The notes under the pieces: model-generated | Database searches by the model: none | What the model saw: only the letters and a program-made list of their open reading frames with translations | What the model was told of the DNA's origin: nothing | Made by a program: the position numbers and the translations under genes | From: Phenylobacterium sp. Root1290 | Lineage (GTDB): Bacteria > Pseudomonadota > Alphaproteobacteria > Caulobacterales > Caulobacteraceae | Length of the DNA stretch: 64,000 nt | NCBI RefSeq assembly: GCF_001425305.1 | Contig: NZ_LMEE01000001.1 | Coordinates: forward strand, 632,646 to 696,645 | Direction: 5' to 3' | Shown: piece by piece, positions 18,164-27,719 of the stretch | Layout of the letters: each line of letters begins with the position of its first letter | How positions within the stretch are numbered: position 1 is the stretch's first letter

Positions 18164-19367
18164 GGGTCATCTCCAGTCTCCAGCGATAGAGGTCGCGGGC
18201 GACCTCCATGAGGTCCCCCTTGGTTCGCGCCGCAGCGGCGCGTTCGATCAGGGCGGATATCCGCAGCGGCGAGCCGCCCGACGTTCCCATCCGGTCCAGC
18301 AGGCCGTCGAGTTCCGCCCCCTCAAGCCCCTTGGGCGCCCCGACGGCATGCGCGACTTCGGCCCGCACAAGCTCGGCATAGGGCGCGGCCATCCGGTGTT
18401 CCCGGCGCGCCAGTCGAACCAGACCCGCGGTATTGTCCGCCAGCGCGCGTTTACCCAACGCCACCGTGCGTGCGTTCGCCCGTGCGGGGCCGAACCGCAC
18501 CGCCGCCTGCACGCCGACCAGCACCAGCGCGCACAGCAGGCACAGTGTGGCGCCCAGCAGCGGCGGCTCCAGCATCAGCCGCAACGGGTTCAGCGAGCGC
18601 TCGAAGCCATGCAGCGTCAAATCGAATACGACCGGCGTGTCCTCGGCGCGGATCAGCGCCAGCATGTCGACCGCCGCCCGAGCCCCCGACAAGGTCTTCA
18701 TCCCGGCGGTGTCGAGGAAGTCTGGGTCGGCCAGCACATACACCCCGCTAGTCTGGTGCATGACCAGCACTCCGCGCCCGGCTTCGTCCACCACCACGGG
18801 GATCCATCCTGGACCCGACAGCGTCCGCAGGTCCTCGACGCTCGGCTGCACGCCAACCAGCGCCCCGCTCGGGCGAGATAGCCGCACCTCGGCCGCCCCG
18901 GCGCGGCGTTGCATCCTTACCCCTTCGCGCCAGTCGCTGGGCAGCACGCCCATGGAGGCGGCATCGCTCAGCTCCCCGTCCGTGCGCACCCAGCCCCGCT
19001 TCAGCGGGTTGGGCATCGCCGTCCACTTGGGAAGCACCACCAGCACCGGCCCACCATGCTCGAACTCGGCGATGCGGCTGGACCGCGTGCCTGGCGACGG
19101 GGTCAGGACCAGAAGGCCCTCCTCCGCAGCCGCCGACAGCGCGCCGCGCCGCAGGACGACCGGCGTTCCCGACTTCTCCAGCAGCTTGGCGAGCGCCGAA
19201 AAGCCGACCGCCGAGCGCGAGAGCGCGTGCTCCTGGCCATTGTCGCCGGAGCGCAGCTCCGGTTCGTAGGCCGCCAGCAGTCCCAGCCCGGCCAGCGAGA
19301 CGCAGCCGACCAGCACCAGCACCAGCATGATCAGGGGCGAGAACGCCCCGCTGCGATCGCTCGTCAT
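18150..19367 (-). CDS. DUF4350 membrane protein
   Basis: 405 aa. A membrane segment at about 13-35 is followed by a periplasmic-looking DUF4350 domain: [26 protein letters not shown] near residue 50, then [11 protein letters not shown] and LVVLPKW. This has the look of a GldG-like or glutamine-amidotransferase-like fold. A second membrane segment lies near 265-290, then a cytoplasmic tail of about 110 residues. Function unknown. The ATG at 19367 overlaps the DUF4129 stop (ATGA). Confidence 0.82.
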
Positions 19368-20008
19368 GCCGCCCACCCCGCAGGCAGGGCGAACGCCTCG
19401 TAGTCCCGCCGGCATTCGGCGAAGTCCTCGGCGTCGACGAGCGCGCCGCCGAACAGGCTGCGCTCCACGACCCGGCCGATCTTGGCGAAGGCTGGCCTCG
19501 CCGCCTCCGGCAGCGCCGACAGTCCGGCGATCTCGCGCGTGGTCAGGGCCGGGCCGACCGCCTTCGGACGCCGGCTCACGATGTCATCGACGCTGCGCAA
19601 CAGGATCAGGTGCGCGGCCTCCGCATAGCGGCCTTCGCCGGCCAGCCGATCGGCGGCGGCGAGCAGGTCCCGCGCCGCGGCCGCGTCAGGACGCCATTCC
19701 GGCTCGGCTTCCAGCTGGAGGGCCTTTGGCTTGGCCGCCGGCATCCTCAGCCGCAGGACCTCACGCACCAGCGCGTAGAGGACCAACCCCGCGATGATCG
19801 CCACGCCGATCCAGAAGAACCACTTCAACAGCGGCGCTATCGCCTCGAAGGCCTCGCCCAGCCACTTCAGCCACTCGGGCGGCTTGGGTGGGTTGAAGAC
19901 GGCGCGGTCGAACTGAAAGCCACGATCCTTCAGCAGCTCGGCATGGGCCGTCGCGAGAGGATCGCCCGCCTTGCCGACAGGGGCGCCTGAATCCACGCCT
20001 CGTTGCAT
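19364..20008 (-). CDS. DUF4129 domain membrane protein
   Basis: 214 aa. One membrane segment (WFFWIGVAIIAGLVLYALV, about 63-81) separates a short N-terminal part from a cytoplasmic DUF4129 domain with GRYAEAAHLILLRSVDDI and the LTTREIAGL motif. Family members sit in MoxR/DUF58 or transglutaminase-linked clusters. The ATG at 20008 has GGGGTGG upstream. It is the first gene of the leftward six-gene cluster; dnaB starts on the other side of a 251-base divergent region. Confidence 0.82.
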   Translation of the reverse strand: MQRGVDSGAPVGKAGDPLATAHAELLKDRGFQFDRAVFNPPKPPEWLKWLGEAFEAIAPLLKWFFWIGVAIIAGLVLYALVREVLRLRMPAAKPKALQLEAEPEWRPDAAAARDLLAAADRLAGEGRYAEAAHLILLRSVDDIVSRRPKAVGPALTTREIAGLSALPEAARPAFAKIGRVVERSLFGGALVDAEDFAECRRDYEAFALPAGWAA

Positions 20009-20181
20009 CGCCACCCCGGAACAACCCGACGCGCGATTAGTATGGCCAGGAACGTGCCCCGTCGACCCCGAAGCGCACGCCTTCCGGCCGTCCCGCCGCC
20101 CTTGGCCCTTCCAAAGCCGCACGACCGGATCTGACGCGGCGCGGCGCTATCTGGTCCCGCGCCGCTGTCCTCCCGAGCTGT

Positions 20182-20206
20182 CCACAGGGCCGCCAAGTTC
20201 CTGTGG
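20182..20206. repeat. Inverted repeat upstream of dnaB
   Basis: CCACAGG at 20182-20188 and CCTGTGG at 20200-20206 form a perfect 7-bp inverted repeat with 11 bases between, 54 bases before dnaB. The left arm with its flank, TGTCCACAG, partly resembles a DnaA box (7 of 9 positions of TTATCCACA). It could be a control site of dnaB or of the divergent cluster. Confidence 0.4.
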
Positions 20207-20259
20207 GTTCCCGACATCGGCGCAGGCCCCAGCCGCTCGGGTTAGGTATCTGTAAATCG

Positions 20260-21750
20260 ATGTCCATAGTCCCTGCCCTCGACCTCCGCCCCGCCCAGAA
20301 CGACGTCGCCATCCCGCACGCGCCGGCGAACATCGAGGCCGAGCAAGCGCTGCTGGGCGTCCTGCTCTACGACAACGCCGCCTTCGAACGACTCGGCGAC
20401 TTCCTGCAGGCGCGCCACTTCTACGAACCCTTCCATCAGCGGCTATTCACCTCGATCGAATCCGCGGTCCGCAAAGGCCAGTTGGCCGAACCCATCCTCC
20501 TGGCCGAGCAGTTCAACCGCGATCCCGCGTTCGATGAACTGGGCGGCATCCGCTACCTCGCCGACCTGGTGGACCGCGCCCCGCCGGCCGCCAACGCACC
20601 CGATTATTCCCGCGCAATCTACGATCTCGCCCTGCGCCGCGACCTGATCCGGATCGGCGGCGAGATCGCCCTGACCGCCCAACAGAGCGACGCCGATCGC
20701 TCAGCCCGCGACCAGATCGAGGCGGCCGAAGCCCAGCTGTTCACCCTGGCAGAGGCCGGCGGCAACAATCAGGGCTTTGTGCCGTTCTCTGAGGCGGTGC
20801 ACGGCGCCGTGACCCTGGCGGCCGAAGCCCACGCCCGTGACGGCGGCCTGGCCGGCATTTCGACCGGCCTGCTCGACCTCGACCGCAAGATCGGCGGCCT
20901 GCACCCCTCCGACCTGCTGATCCTCGCGGCCCGCCCTTCGATGGGTAAGACCTCGTTGGCCTGTAACGTCGCCTTCGACGTCGCGCGCAACTACGCCTGG
21001 GAACCGCAACCGGACGGCACCAAAAAGACTGTCTCGGGCGGCGTCGTGGCGTTCTTCTCGCTCGAAATGTCCGCCGACCAGTTGGCCATGCGTCTGCTGG
21101 CCGAAGTCTCCGGCGTCTCCGGCGACAAGCTGCGGAAGGGCGAGATCGACGCCCTGGAGTTCGGGCGGATCCGCGACGCCGCGCTGGAGATCCAGGACGC
21201 GCCGCTGTTCATCGACGCCACCGGCGGCATCACCATCGCCAAGCTCGCCGCCCGCGCGCGGCGCCTGAAGCGGACCCACGGCCTCGACTTGATCGTCATC
21301 GACTACCTGCAGCTGGTCACAGGCGGCGACGGCAAGAGCGACAACCGGGTGCAGGAAGTCTCGATGATCACCCAGTCGATGAAGGCCCTGGCCAAGGAGC
21401 TCGCGGTGCCGGTCATCGCGCTCTCGCAGCTCTCGCGTCAGGTGGAAAACCGGGAGGACAAGCGTCCTCAGCTCTCCGACCTGCGGGAATCGGGCTCGAT
21501 CGAACAGGACGCCGACATGGTCATGTTCATCTACCGCGAGAGCTACTACCTGGGCCGCTCCGAGCCGCGCGAAGGCACGCCCGAGCACCTGACCTGGCAG
21601 GAAGAGATGGACAAGGTCCGCGGCACCGCCGACGTGATCATCGCCAAGCAGCGCCACGGCCCCATCGGCACGGTGAAGCTGTCCTTCAACGAAGACATCA
21701 CCAAGTTCGGCAACCTCGCGCACAGCCACTTCTACACCTCGGACGAGTAG
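20260..21750 (+). CDS. dnaB: Replicative DNA helicase DnaB
   Basis: 496 aa. The N-terminal domain starts at NIEAEQALLGVLLYDNAAFE. The RecA-like ATPase domain has Walker A ARPSMGKTS at about 226-234, Walker B LDLIVIDYLQLV and the DnaB motif ALSQLSRQVENREDKRPQLSDLRESGSIEQDAD. An insert after Walker A (NYAWEPQPDGTKKTVSGG) is common in alphaproteobacterial DnaB. It unwinds the parental duplex at the fork. The ATG at 20260 is chosen because upstream codons fall in the promoter region. alr follows by 41 bases. Confidence 0.97.
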   Translation: MSIVPALDLRPAQNDVAIPHAPANIEAEQALLGVLLYDNAAFERLGDFLQARHFYEPFHQRLFTSIESAVRKGQLAEPILLAEQFNRDPAFDELGGIRYLADLVDRAPPAANAPDYSRAIYDLALRRDLIRIGGEIALTAQQSDADRSARDQIEAAEAQLFTLAEAGGNNQGFVPFSEAVHGAVTLAAEAHARDGGLAGISTGLLDLDRKIGGLHPSDLLILAARPSMGKTSLACNVAFDVARNYAWEPQPDGTKKTVSGGVVAFFSLEMSADQLAMRLLAEVSGVSGDKLRKGEIDALEFGRIRDAALEIQDAPLFIDATGGITIAKLAARARRLKRTHGLDLIVIDYLQLVTGGDGKSDNRVQEVSMITQSMKALAKELAVPVIALSQLSRQVENREDKRPQLSDLRESGSIEQDADMVMFIYRESYYLGRSEPREGTPEHLTWQEEMDKVRGTADVIIAKQRHGPIGTVKLSFNEDITKFGNLAHSHFYTSDE

Positions 21751-21791
21751 GCCATCGCGCGAGCCGGCGGCCTCCGCTAAGGGAGCAGGCG

Positions 21792-22880
21792 ATGTCTTCC
21801 TCCACGCCCGCGCGCCTGACCATCGACCTCGATGCGCTCGCCCACAATTTCGCCGTCCTGCGCGCCGCCGCCCCTGGCGCCGACGCCGCTCCGGTCATCA
21901 AGGCCGACGGCTATGGACTGGGCGCCGGCCCGATCGCCAAACGCCTGTGGGCCGAGGGCGCCAGCGCCTTCTTCGTCGCCCGTCTGAGCGAGGGCCAGGC
22001 CCTCCGCGCGGCCCTCGACGTCCCCGCCCCGATCTATGTCCTCGACGGCTTCCTGCCCGGATACGGGCCGCGGCTCGCCGCCTGCGACCTCACGCCCGTC
22101 CTCGCCAGCCTGCCGCAGATCGAAGCGGCCAACGCCTATGCGGCCGCGACCGGTCAGCGCCTGCCGGTCGTGCTCCAGGTCGACACCGGCATGAATCGCC
22201 AAGGCCTGACGCTCGATGAGGCGAGAGCGCTCGCCGCAGCGCCCGACCGGCTGCGCAGTCTCGACGTTCAGATCCTGATGAGTCACCTCGGCTCGGCCAC
22301 CGATCCGGACGATCCCCGCAACGCCCTGCAGCTCGAACGCTTCAACCAGGTGCGGCCGCTGTTCCCCAACGCCCGCACCAGCTTCGCAGCCTCGGCCGGG
22401 ATCATGCTAGGACAAGACTACCGCGCCGATATCATCCGGCCGGGCATCAGCCTCTACGGCGGCGGGCCGGAAGAGCGACCGGACCCCCGCCTCAAGGCCG
22501 TGGCCAAGCTCGAGGCCCAGATCCTCTACATCCGAAACGTCCAGCCCGGCGAGACGATTGGCTATGGCTCTCGCGTGGTCGCCGACCGGCCGATCCGCAT
22601 GGCTGTGGTCGGCGCCGGCTATGCCGATGGCCTGATCCGCGCCTCTCAGCGCGGCGGCTACGCCTGGGCCGGAGGCGCGCGGCGTGAAGTGCTGATCGTG
22701 ACCATGGACCTGATTGGGGTCGATCTGGGCCAGTCCCCCGCCGCGATCGGCGAGTACGTGGAACTTCTGGGTCCCAACGTGCTGATTGACGACATCGCAG
22801 CGGCGGCGGGCACCGTGGCGCACGAATGCCTCGTGCGCCTCGGCGACCGCGCCGAGCGGATCTATCTCGGCGAAGCCTAG
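21792..22880 (+). CDS. alr: Alanine racemase, probably biosynthetic
   Basis: 362 aa. The PLP lysine motif is PVIKADGYGLGAG near residues 35-47 and the second catalytic Tyr region is ETIGYGSRV with VGAGYADGL. The RPGISLYGG segment also fits. It makes D-alanine for peptidoglycan. A good AAGGGAG precedes the ATG. Its place between dnaB and radA, away from amino acid catabolism, suggests the housekeeping enzyme; the other racemase (40175-41308) is in the dad operon. Its TAG stop shares CTAG with the convergent YIP1 gene. Confidence 0.94.
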   Translation: MSSSTPARLTIDLDALAHNFAVLRAAAPGADAAPVIKADGYGLGAGPIAKRLWAEGASAFFVARLSEGQALRAALDVPAPIYVLDGFLPGYGPRLAACDLTPVLASLPQIEAANAYAAATGQRLPVVLQVDTGMNRQGLTLDEARALAAAPDRLRSLDVQILMSHLGSATDPDDPRNALQLERFNQVRPLFPNARTSFAASAGIMLGQDYRADIIRPGISLYGGGPEERPDPRLKAVAKLEAQILYIRNVQPGETIGYGSRVVADRPIRMAVVGAGYADGLIRASQRGGYAWAGGARREVLIVTMDLIGVDLGQSPAAIGEYVELLGPNVLIDDIAAAAGTVAHECLVRLGDRAERIYLGEA

Positions 22881-24046
22881 CCCTTCGCCAGGGCTTCCAG
22901 CTTGGCCGGACCGATCGCCGCCACCGCCGATTTCAGTTCATCGACGCTCGCGCCCTCGCCTTCGGCGGCGACCATGAAGCGGTCGCCGACCAGCACGCTG
23001 TACTGCCCATGCTTGCTGGCCTTGTCGTACGACTCCTGGGTCATCCGGCCGTCGACCTTGCCGATCTTCTCGTACTTGCCGTCGGTCTCGCTCGACGACT
23101 GCACATTGAAGGCGCCGGCCATCCCGGCCAGAGCGCCGGCTGCGCCCAGGTCGGTCACGCTGAGCCGGATCGTCGCATCGCCCTTGGTGTAGACGCCTTC
23201 GGCCTGCGAACCGGCCATGCCGGCCGCGCCGCCCGAGCCGGTCGTGACCTCGGTACGCGCATAGCCCGCGACACCTTCCGGCAGATACGCTTTCAGGACG
23301 TCCGGCTGCACGGCCTCGGGAGCCTCGCCGCTCTCCATCTGCTTGGCGGCCGCCTCCATCTTCTTGGAAGCTTCTTCCAGCTGGCCCAGGTCCACGGACT
23401 TGTCGCCGACCTGAATGGTGTTGGAGCTGAGCGCGCCGGCCGCACCCATACCGGCCATGCTCAAGCCACCGACGACACCTCCAATGGCGGCGATCACGAT
23501 CGAGAGCACGATCGCGACGACGACGGTGACGGCGGTATAGGGAAACGCCTTCTCCGCAGGCGCCTTCATCAGTTTCGGAAGCCCGACATAGAGCAGGTAG
23601 AGGCCGTAGAGCGATCCCAGAACGGCCAACAGGCCCAGCATCGGGATCAGCGACAGAACGCCCGCGATCCAGCCAGCCGTGCTCGAATAGACGGCCACCT
23701 TCATCGCCTGCACTTGGTTCTTCTGGCCGTCAAACGTCGGCGCCAGACCGTCGATGATCATGCCCAGCACGAAGACCATCGCCAGGTTCAGGACATAGCC
23801 CACGACCGCGCCGATCAATCCGCCGATCAGCGGCGTCTTGAAACCGGCGATCCCAATGATCGTCCCGCCGATGAGGCCGCAGATCGCAGGGATAAGCGCC
23901 AGGATCGCCGCATAGTTCTTGAACAGGCCCGACGTGGTCGCCTGTTCAGTGTCGATCACATCCCAGGTGGCGCTCGGCCTCAGCAGGATAGACTTAACTC
24001 GCTCGACCAGCCCTGTTGTGGCGGCCCCCGGTTCTACTGCGCTCAT
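22877..24046 (-). CDS. YIP1-family membrane protein with long soluble C-terminus
   Basis: 389 aa. The N-terminal 200 residues carry about five membrane segments of the Yip1 type (LVERVKSILLRPSATWDVI opening, then Gly/Ile-rich helices). The rest is a periplasmic or cytoplasmic domain of about 185 residues: an amphipathic helix rich in Met, Glu and Lys (ASKKMEAAAKQMESG), then a beta-rich part ending in LKSAVAAIGPAKLEALAKG. The C-terminal domain is unusual in length for YIP1 proteins and I do not recognise it. Convergent with alr. Confidence 0.75.
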   Translation of the reverse strand: MSAVEPGAATTGLVERVKSILLRPSATWDVIDTEQATTSGLFKNYAAILALIPAICGLIGGTIIGIAGFKTPLIGGLIGAVVGYVLNLAMVFVLGMIIDGLAPTFDGQKNQVQAMKVAVYSSTAGWIAGVLSLIPMLGLLAVLGSLYGLYLLYVGLPKLMKAPAEKAFPYTAVTVVVAIVLSIVIAAIGGVVGGLSMAGMGAAGALSSNTIQVGDKSVDLGQLEEASKKMEAAAKQMESGEAPEAVQPDVLKAYLPEGVAGYARTEVTTGSGGAAGMAGSQAEGVYTKGDATIRLSVTDLGAAGALAGMAGAFNVQSSSETDGKYEKIGKVDGRMTQESYDKASKHGQYSVLVGDRFMVAAEGEGASVDELKSAVAAIGPAKLEALAKG

Positions 24047-24089
24047 TCACGCCTCCAGCCCTTGAAAACCCATCGCCCTAGTCGCGTAA

Positions 24090-24106
24090 CGTGAGTCTAT
24101 CTCACG
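24090..24106. promoter_or_regulatory. Inverted repeat between YIP1 gene and radA
   Basis: CGTGAG and CTCACG (24090-24095 and 24101-24106) flank TCTAT in the 147-base divergent region. It may be an operator or a small hairpin. Confidence 0.35.
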
Positions 24107-24193
24107 GCATTCGACAGACGCCAACTTCGGCGCGACGGACTTGGACCGCCGCGCCCGCTAGACTGGGTCTTTCTTACGAATCACGGAGTTCGC

Positions 24194-25558
24194 ATGGCCC
24201 GCGACGGCGCTGTCTATGTCTGCCAGTCCTGCGGGGCGTCGCAGAGCAAGTGGGCTGGCCAGTGCCCGGCCTGCAGCGCCTGGAACTCCCTGGTCGAGGA
24301 AGTGCAGAGCCGCCCGCCCGGCGCCCTCGCGCCCAGCAAGTCGGCCCGGACGCGTGGCATCAGCTTCCAGGGCCTGGAAGACGAAGTCCCCGCCCCGCCG
24401 CGCCTGTCCACCGGCGTCGACGAGTTCGACCGCGTCTGCGGCGGCGGCGTGGTGCCCGGCTCGGCCATCCTGGTCGGCGGCGACCCCGGCGTCGGCAAGT
24501 CGACATTGCTGCTGCAGGTCGCGGCCAACGCCGCCCGCCGCGGCGTCCGCTGCGCCTACATCTCCGGCGAAGAGGCGATCGAGCAGGTTCGCGGCCGCGC
24601 CCAGCGCATGGGCCTGGCCGACGCGCCGGTCCGCCTGGCGGCCGAAACCTCGCTGCGCGACATCCTCGACAGCCTGAAGCGCGAGAAGTTCGATCTCGTC
24701 GTCATCGATTCCATCCAGACCATGTGGAGCGACGCCCATGAGGCGGCGCCCGGTTCGGTCACGCAGGTGCGCGCCGCCGCCGGCGAGCTGGTGCGACTGG
24801 CCAAGAAGCATTCCATCGCCGTCATCCTGGTCGGTCACGTCACCAAGGACGGCGCCATCGCTGGCCCGCGGGTGGTCGAGCACATGGTCGACGCCGTCCT
24901 GACGTTTGAAGGCGAGCGCGGCTACCCCTTCCGGATCCTGCGCGGCACGAAGAACCGCTTCGGCGCCACCGACGAGATCGGCGTCTTCGAGATGGGCGAC
25001 GCGGGCCTCGGCGAGGTGCGCAATCCCTCGGCCCTGTTCCTCGACACCTCCGGCGAGCGCGCCGCGGGCGCCGCGGTCTTCGCCGGCATCGAAGGCTCAC
25101 GCCCGGTGCTGGTCGAGTTCCAGGCCCTGGTCGCGCCGTCGGCCTACGGCACGCCGCGCCGCGCGGTGGTGGGCTGGGACACCGGGCGCCTGGCCATGGT
25201 GTTGGCGGTGCTGGAGGCGCGCTGCGGCCTCTCCCTGGGCGACCGCGACGTCTATCTCAATGTCGCCGGCGGCTTGCGAGTGACGGAGCCGGCCGCCGAC
25301 CTCGCCGCCGCCGCCGCCCTCGCCTCCTCCGCCCTCGACGAGGCGCTGCCGCAGGACTGCGTCGTGTTCGGCGAGATCAGCCTGTCGGGCGACATCCGTC
25401 CGGTCAGCCGCATGGAGTCGCGCATGAAGGAAGCCGCCAAGCTCGGCTTCAAGCAGGTGCTGGGCCCACAGGACCTCGACGGCGGCGCCATGAAGGTCAC
25501 CGGCGTCACCCGTCTGGCGGACGCGATCCGCCGGATCGGCGAGCATCAGTGGGAGTAG
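24194..25558 (+). CDS. radA: DNA repair protein RadA/Sms
   Basis: 454 aa. Zinc finger C10-x2-C13-x10-C24-x2-C27; Walker A GGDPGVGKST around 95-104; the RadA-specific KNRFG motif (TKNRFGATDEIGVFEM) and the C-terminal Lon-like domain (VYLNVAGGLRVTEPAADLAAAAALASS). It helps branch migration in recombination repair. The ATG at 24194 follows CGGAG. Its end overlaps the cvpA start, so the two are probably cotranscribed with purF. Confidence 0.97.
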   Translation: MARDGAVYVCQSCGASQSKWAGQCPACSAWNSLVEEVQSRPPGALAPSKSARTRGISFQGLEDEVPAPPRLSTGVDEFDRVCGGGVVPGSAILVGGDPGVGKSTLLLQVAANAARRGVRCAYISGEEAIEQVRGRAQRMGLADAPVRLAAETSLRDILDSLKREKFDLVVIDSIQTMWSDAHEAAPGSVTQVRAAAGELVRLAKKHSIAVILVGHVTKDGAIAGPRVVEHMVDAVLTFEGERGYPFRILRGTKNRFGATDEIGVFEMGDAGLGEVRNPSALFLDTSGERAAGAAVFAGIEGSRPVLVEFQALVAPSAYGTPRRAVVGWDTGRLAMVLAVLEARCGLSLGDRDVYLNVAGGLRVTEPAADLAAAAALASSALDEALPQDCVVFGEISLSGDIRPVSRMESRMKEAAKLGFKQVLGPQDLDGGAMKVTGVTRLADAIRRIGEHQWE

Positions 25559-26187
25559 CCGGTTTGCCCTGGTTCGACATCATCGTCCTGGCGGTGCTGC
25601 TGACGTCGGCGGCCCTCGGCTTCTTCAGCGGCGCCACGCGCGAGATGGTCCGCGCCCTGTCTTTCGTCCTGGCGGCCGTCGTCGCCGTCTTCGGCCTACG
25701 ATGGACCGCCCCGATCGGGCGGAGCCTGGTCAGCGACCCCGAGTGGGCCGGCGCGGTGGTTGCGGGCCTGGCCGCCTTCATTGTCGTGTATGCGACATTG
25801 CGCATCACCGGCGGGGCCATGGTGCGGGGCGTGCACAGCACCCATGTATTGGGCGTACTCGACCGATCCATCGGTCTCGGATTCGGCTTGGTCCGCGCGC
25901 TTGTGGTCCTGGGCGCCCTGCATTTGGCGTTTCAGGCGGCCACCCCGCCCGACCGGGTTCCGAAATGGATGACGGGTGCGGCGTTTTATCCTCTGACGAC
26001 CGCGGCGGCCAAAGCGTTAAAGGCCTTCGCGCCCAAGGGCTTAGACATGGCAGATAAACTAGCGCCCCAAATTGGGGACGCAGTTCGTGAAGGTTCGGCG
26101 ACGGACCGGGGTGACTCTGCGGACGCCCAAGGCTATGACCCGCGCGAACGACGCAGGCTGGACGATCTGGTGGAGAAATCCCGATGA
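25549..26187 (+). CDS. cvpA: CvpA family membrane protein
   Basis: 212 aa from a GTG at 25549, or 207 aa from a TTG at 25564 that has GGGAG 8 bases upstream; the choice is open. Four membrane segments (FDIIVLAVLLTSAALGFFSG, VLAAVVAVFGL, AGLAAFIVVYATL, FGLVRALVVLGALHLAFQA) fit CvpA, a family needed for colicin V production and often linked to purF. A charged C-terminal tail follows. The stop overlaps the purF start (ATGA). Confidence 0.88.
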   Translation: MGVAGLPWFDIIVLAVLLTSAALGFFSGATREMVRALSFVLAAVVAVFGLRWTAPIGRSLVSDPEWAGAVVAGLAAFIVVYATLRITGGAMVRGVHSTHVLGVLDRSIGLGFGLVRALVVLGALHLAFQAATPPDRVPKWMTGAAFYPLTTAAAKALKAFAPKGLDMADKLAPQIGDAVREGSATDRGDSADAQGYDPRERRRLDDLVEKSR

Positions 26188-27677
26188 CTCAGGATCAAGA
26201 TCGATGGCGCCAGCCGACCTTCCGCGATCCTGACGACGATACTCCCCGGCTCGAGTGCGGGGTGTTCGGCGTCTATGACACCGCCGCCGCCGCGGCCGTC
26301 ACCGCGCTGGGTCTGCACGCCCTCCAACACCGCGGCCAGGAGGCCTGCGGTATCGCGGTCTTTGACGGCCAGCGCTTTCATACCGAGCGCCACATGGGCC
26401 ACGTCGGCGACGCCTTCGCCGGCCCCGACCTCGTGGACCGCCTTCCAGGCCACTCGGCCATCGGTCACACCCGCTACTCGACGGCTGGCGGCAGCTTCAT
26501 CCGCAACGTCCAGCCGATGTTCGCCGACCTCGAGGCCGGCGGCGTCGCCATCGCCCACAACGGCAACCTCACCAACTTCCTGACCCTGCGCGAGCAGCTG
26601 GTCGCCGAAGGTGCGATCTTCCAGTCGACATCGGACTCCGAGGTGATCCTTCACCTCCTGGCCCGCTCGCGGAAGGCCAAGTTCGTCGAACGCTTCGTCG
26701 ATGCGCTCTCCAAGATCGAAGGCGGCTACGCCCTCGTCGCCCTGACGAACAAGAAGCTGATCGGCGTCCGCGACCCGCTGGGCATCCGTCCGCTGGTGCT
26801 TGGCGATCTGGACGGCAAGCCGGTCCTGGCGTCGGAAACCTGCGCTCTCGACATGATCGGCGCCAAGTTCGTCCGCGACGTCGAACACGGCGAGATGGTG
26901 GTCATCGACCACAAGGGCATCCGCAGCATGAAGCCGTTCCCGGCGGCGCGCGCCCGGCCCTGCATCTTCGAGTACGTCTACTTCGCCCGCCCGGACTCGG
27001 TCGTGAACGGCCGCTCGGTCTACGACGTGCGCAAGCGCATGGGCCGCCGTCTGGCCCAGGAGAGCCACGTGCCGGTCGACGTCGTCGTCCCGGTGCCGGA
27101 CTCCGGCGTTCCCGCCGCGCTCGGCTATTCTCAGGAAACCGGCGTGCCCTTCGAAATGGGCATCATCCGCAATCACTATGTCGGCCGGACCTTCATCCAG
27201 CCGACGCAAGGCGCCCGCGAACTGGGCGTGCGCATGAAGCTCTCGCCCAACCGCAATGTCCTGGCCGGCAAGCGCGTGATGCTGATCGACGACTCCATAG
27301 TCCGCGGCACCAACTCCGTCCGCGTCGTGCGCATGGTCCGCGAGGCCGGCGCCGCCGAGGTCCACCTGCGTTCGGCCTCCCCGCCGATCATGTGGCCCGA
27401 CTACTACGGCATCGACATGCCCGACCGCGAGCACCTGCTCGCCGCCAACAAGTCGGTCGAGGAGATCGCCAAGATCCTCGACGTCGACTCGATGGGCTAC
27501 CTCTCGGTCGACGGCCTCTACGCCGCGATGCAGGCCGACCCGCGCGATCCGGTCAATCCGCAGTTCACCGACCACTACTTCACTGGCGACTATCCGACCC
27601 GCCTGCTGGACCGGGAAATCGCCGAGGGCCGCAACGACGGCGCCGACCGCCAGCTGTCGTTCCTGGTCGACGCGTGA
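26184..27677 (+). CDS. purF: Amidophosphoribosyltransferase
   Basis: 497 aa. It commits PRPP to purine synthesis using glutamine. The catalytic Cys follows a 24-residue leader (LE-C25-GVFG), implying propeptide cleavage; the glutaminase motif ALQHRGQEACGIA is next, and the PRPP-binding motif VMLIDDSIVRGTNS is near 365-378. The C-terminal FTDHYFTGDYP lacks the two Cys of [4Fe-4S] PurF enzymes at this spot (T and Y instead), so it is probably not of the iron-sulfur type. The gene follows cvpA with an ATGA overlap. Confidence 0.96.
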   Translation: MTQDQDRWRQPTFRDPDDDTPRLECGVFGVYDTAAAAAVTALGLHALQHRGQEACGIAVFDGQRFHTERHMGHVGDAFAGPDLVDRLPGHSAIGHTRYSTAGGSFIRNVQPMFADLEAGGVAIAHNGNLTNFLTLREQLVAEGAIFQSTSDSEVILHLLARSRKAKFVERFVDALSKIEGGYALVALTNKKLIGVRDPLGIRPLVLGDLDGKPVLASETCALDMIGAKFVRDVEHGEMVVIDHKGIRSMKPFPAARARPCIFEYVYFARPDSVVNGRSVYDVRKRMGRRLAQESHVPVDVVVPVPDSGVPAALGYSQETGVPFEMGIIRNHYVGRTFIQPTQGARELGVRMKLSPNRNVLAGKRVMLIDDSIVRGTNSVRVVRMVREAGAAEVHLRSASPPIMWPDYYGIDMPDREHLLAANKSVEEIAKILDVDSMGYLSVDGLYAAMQADPRDPVNPQFTDHYFTGDYPTRLLDREIAEGRNDGADRQLSFLVDA

Positions 27678-27683
27678 GGCTGG

Positions 27684-27719
27684 ACGCCGGAAAGGCTCTC
27701 TCCGGCAGAGCCGCGGCGT
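27684..27719 (+). promoter_or_regulatory. Alternative hairpins covering the start codon of the downstream transporter
   Basis: Structure A pairs ACGCCG (27684-27689) with CGGCGT (27714-27719) around an inner stem GGCTCT/AGAGCC (27694-27699 with 27707-27712), which buries the GTG start at 27718. Structure B pairs GCCGGA (27686-27691) with TCCGGC (27701-27706) and excludes A. Seen in the sequence; any switching role is inference. Confidence 0.4.
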
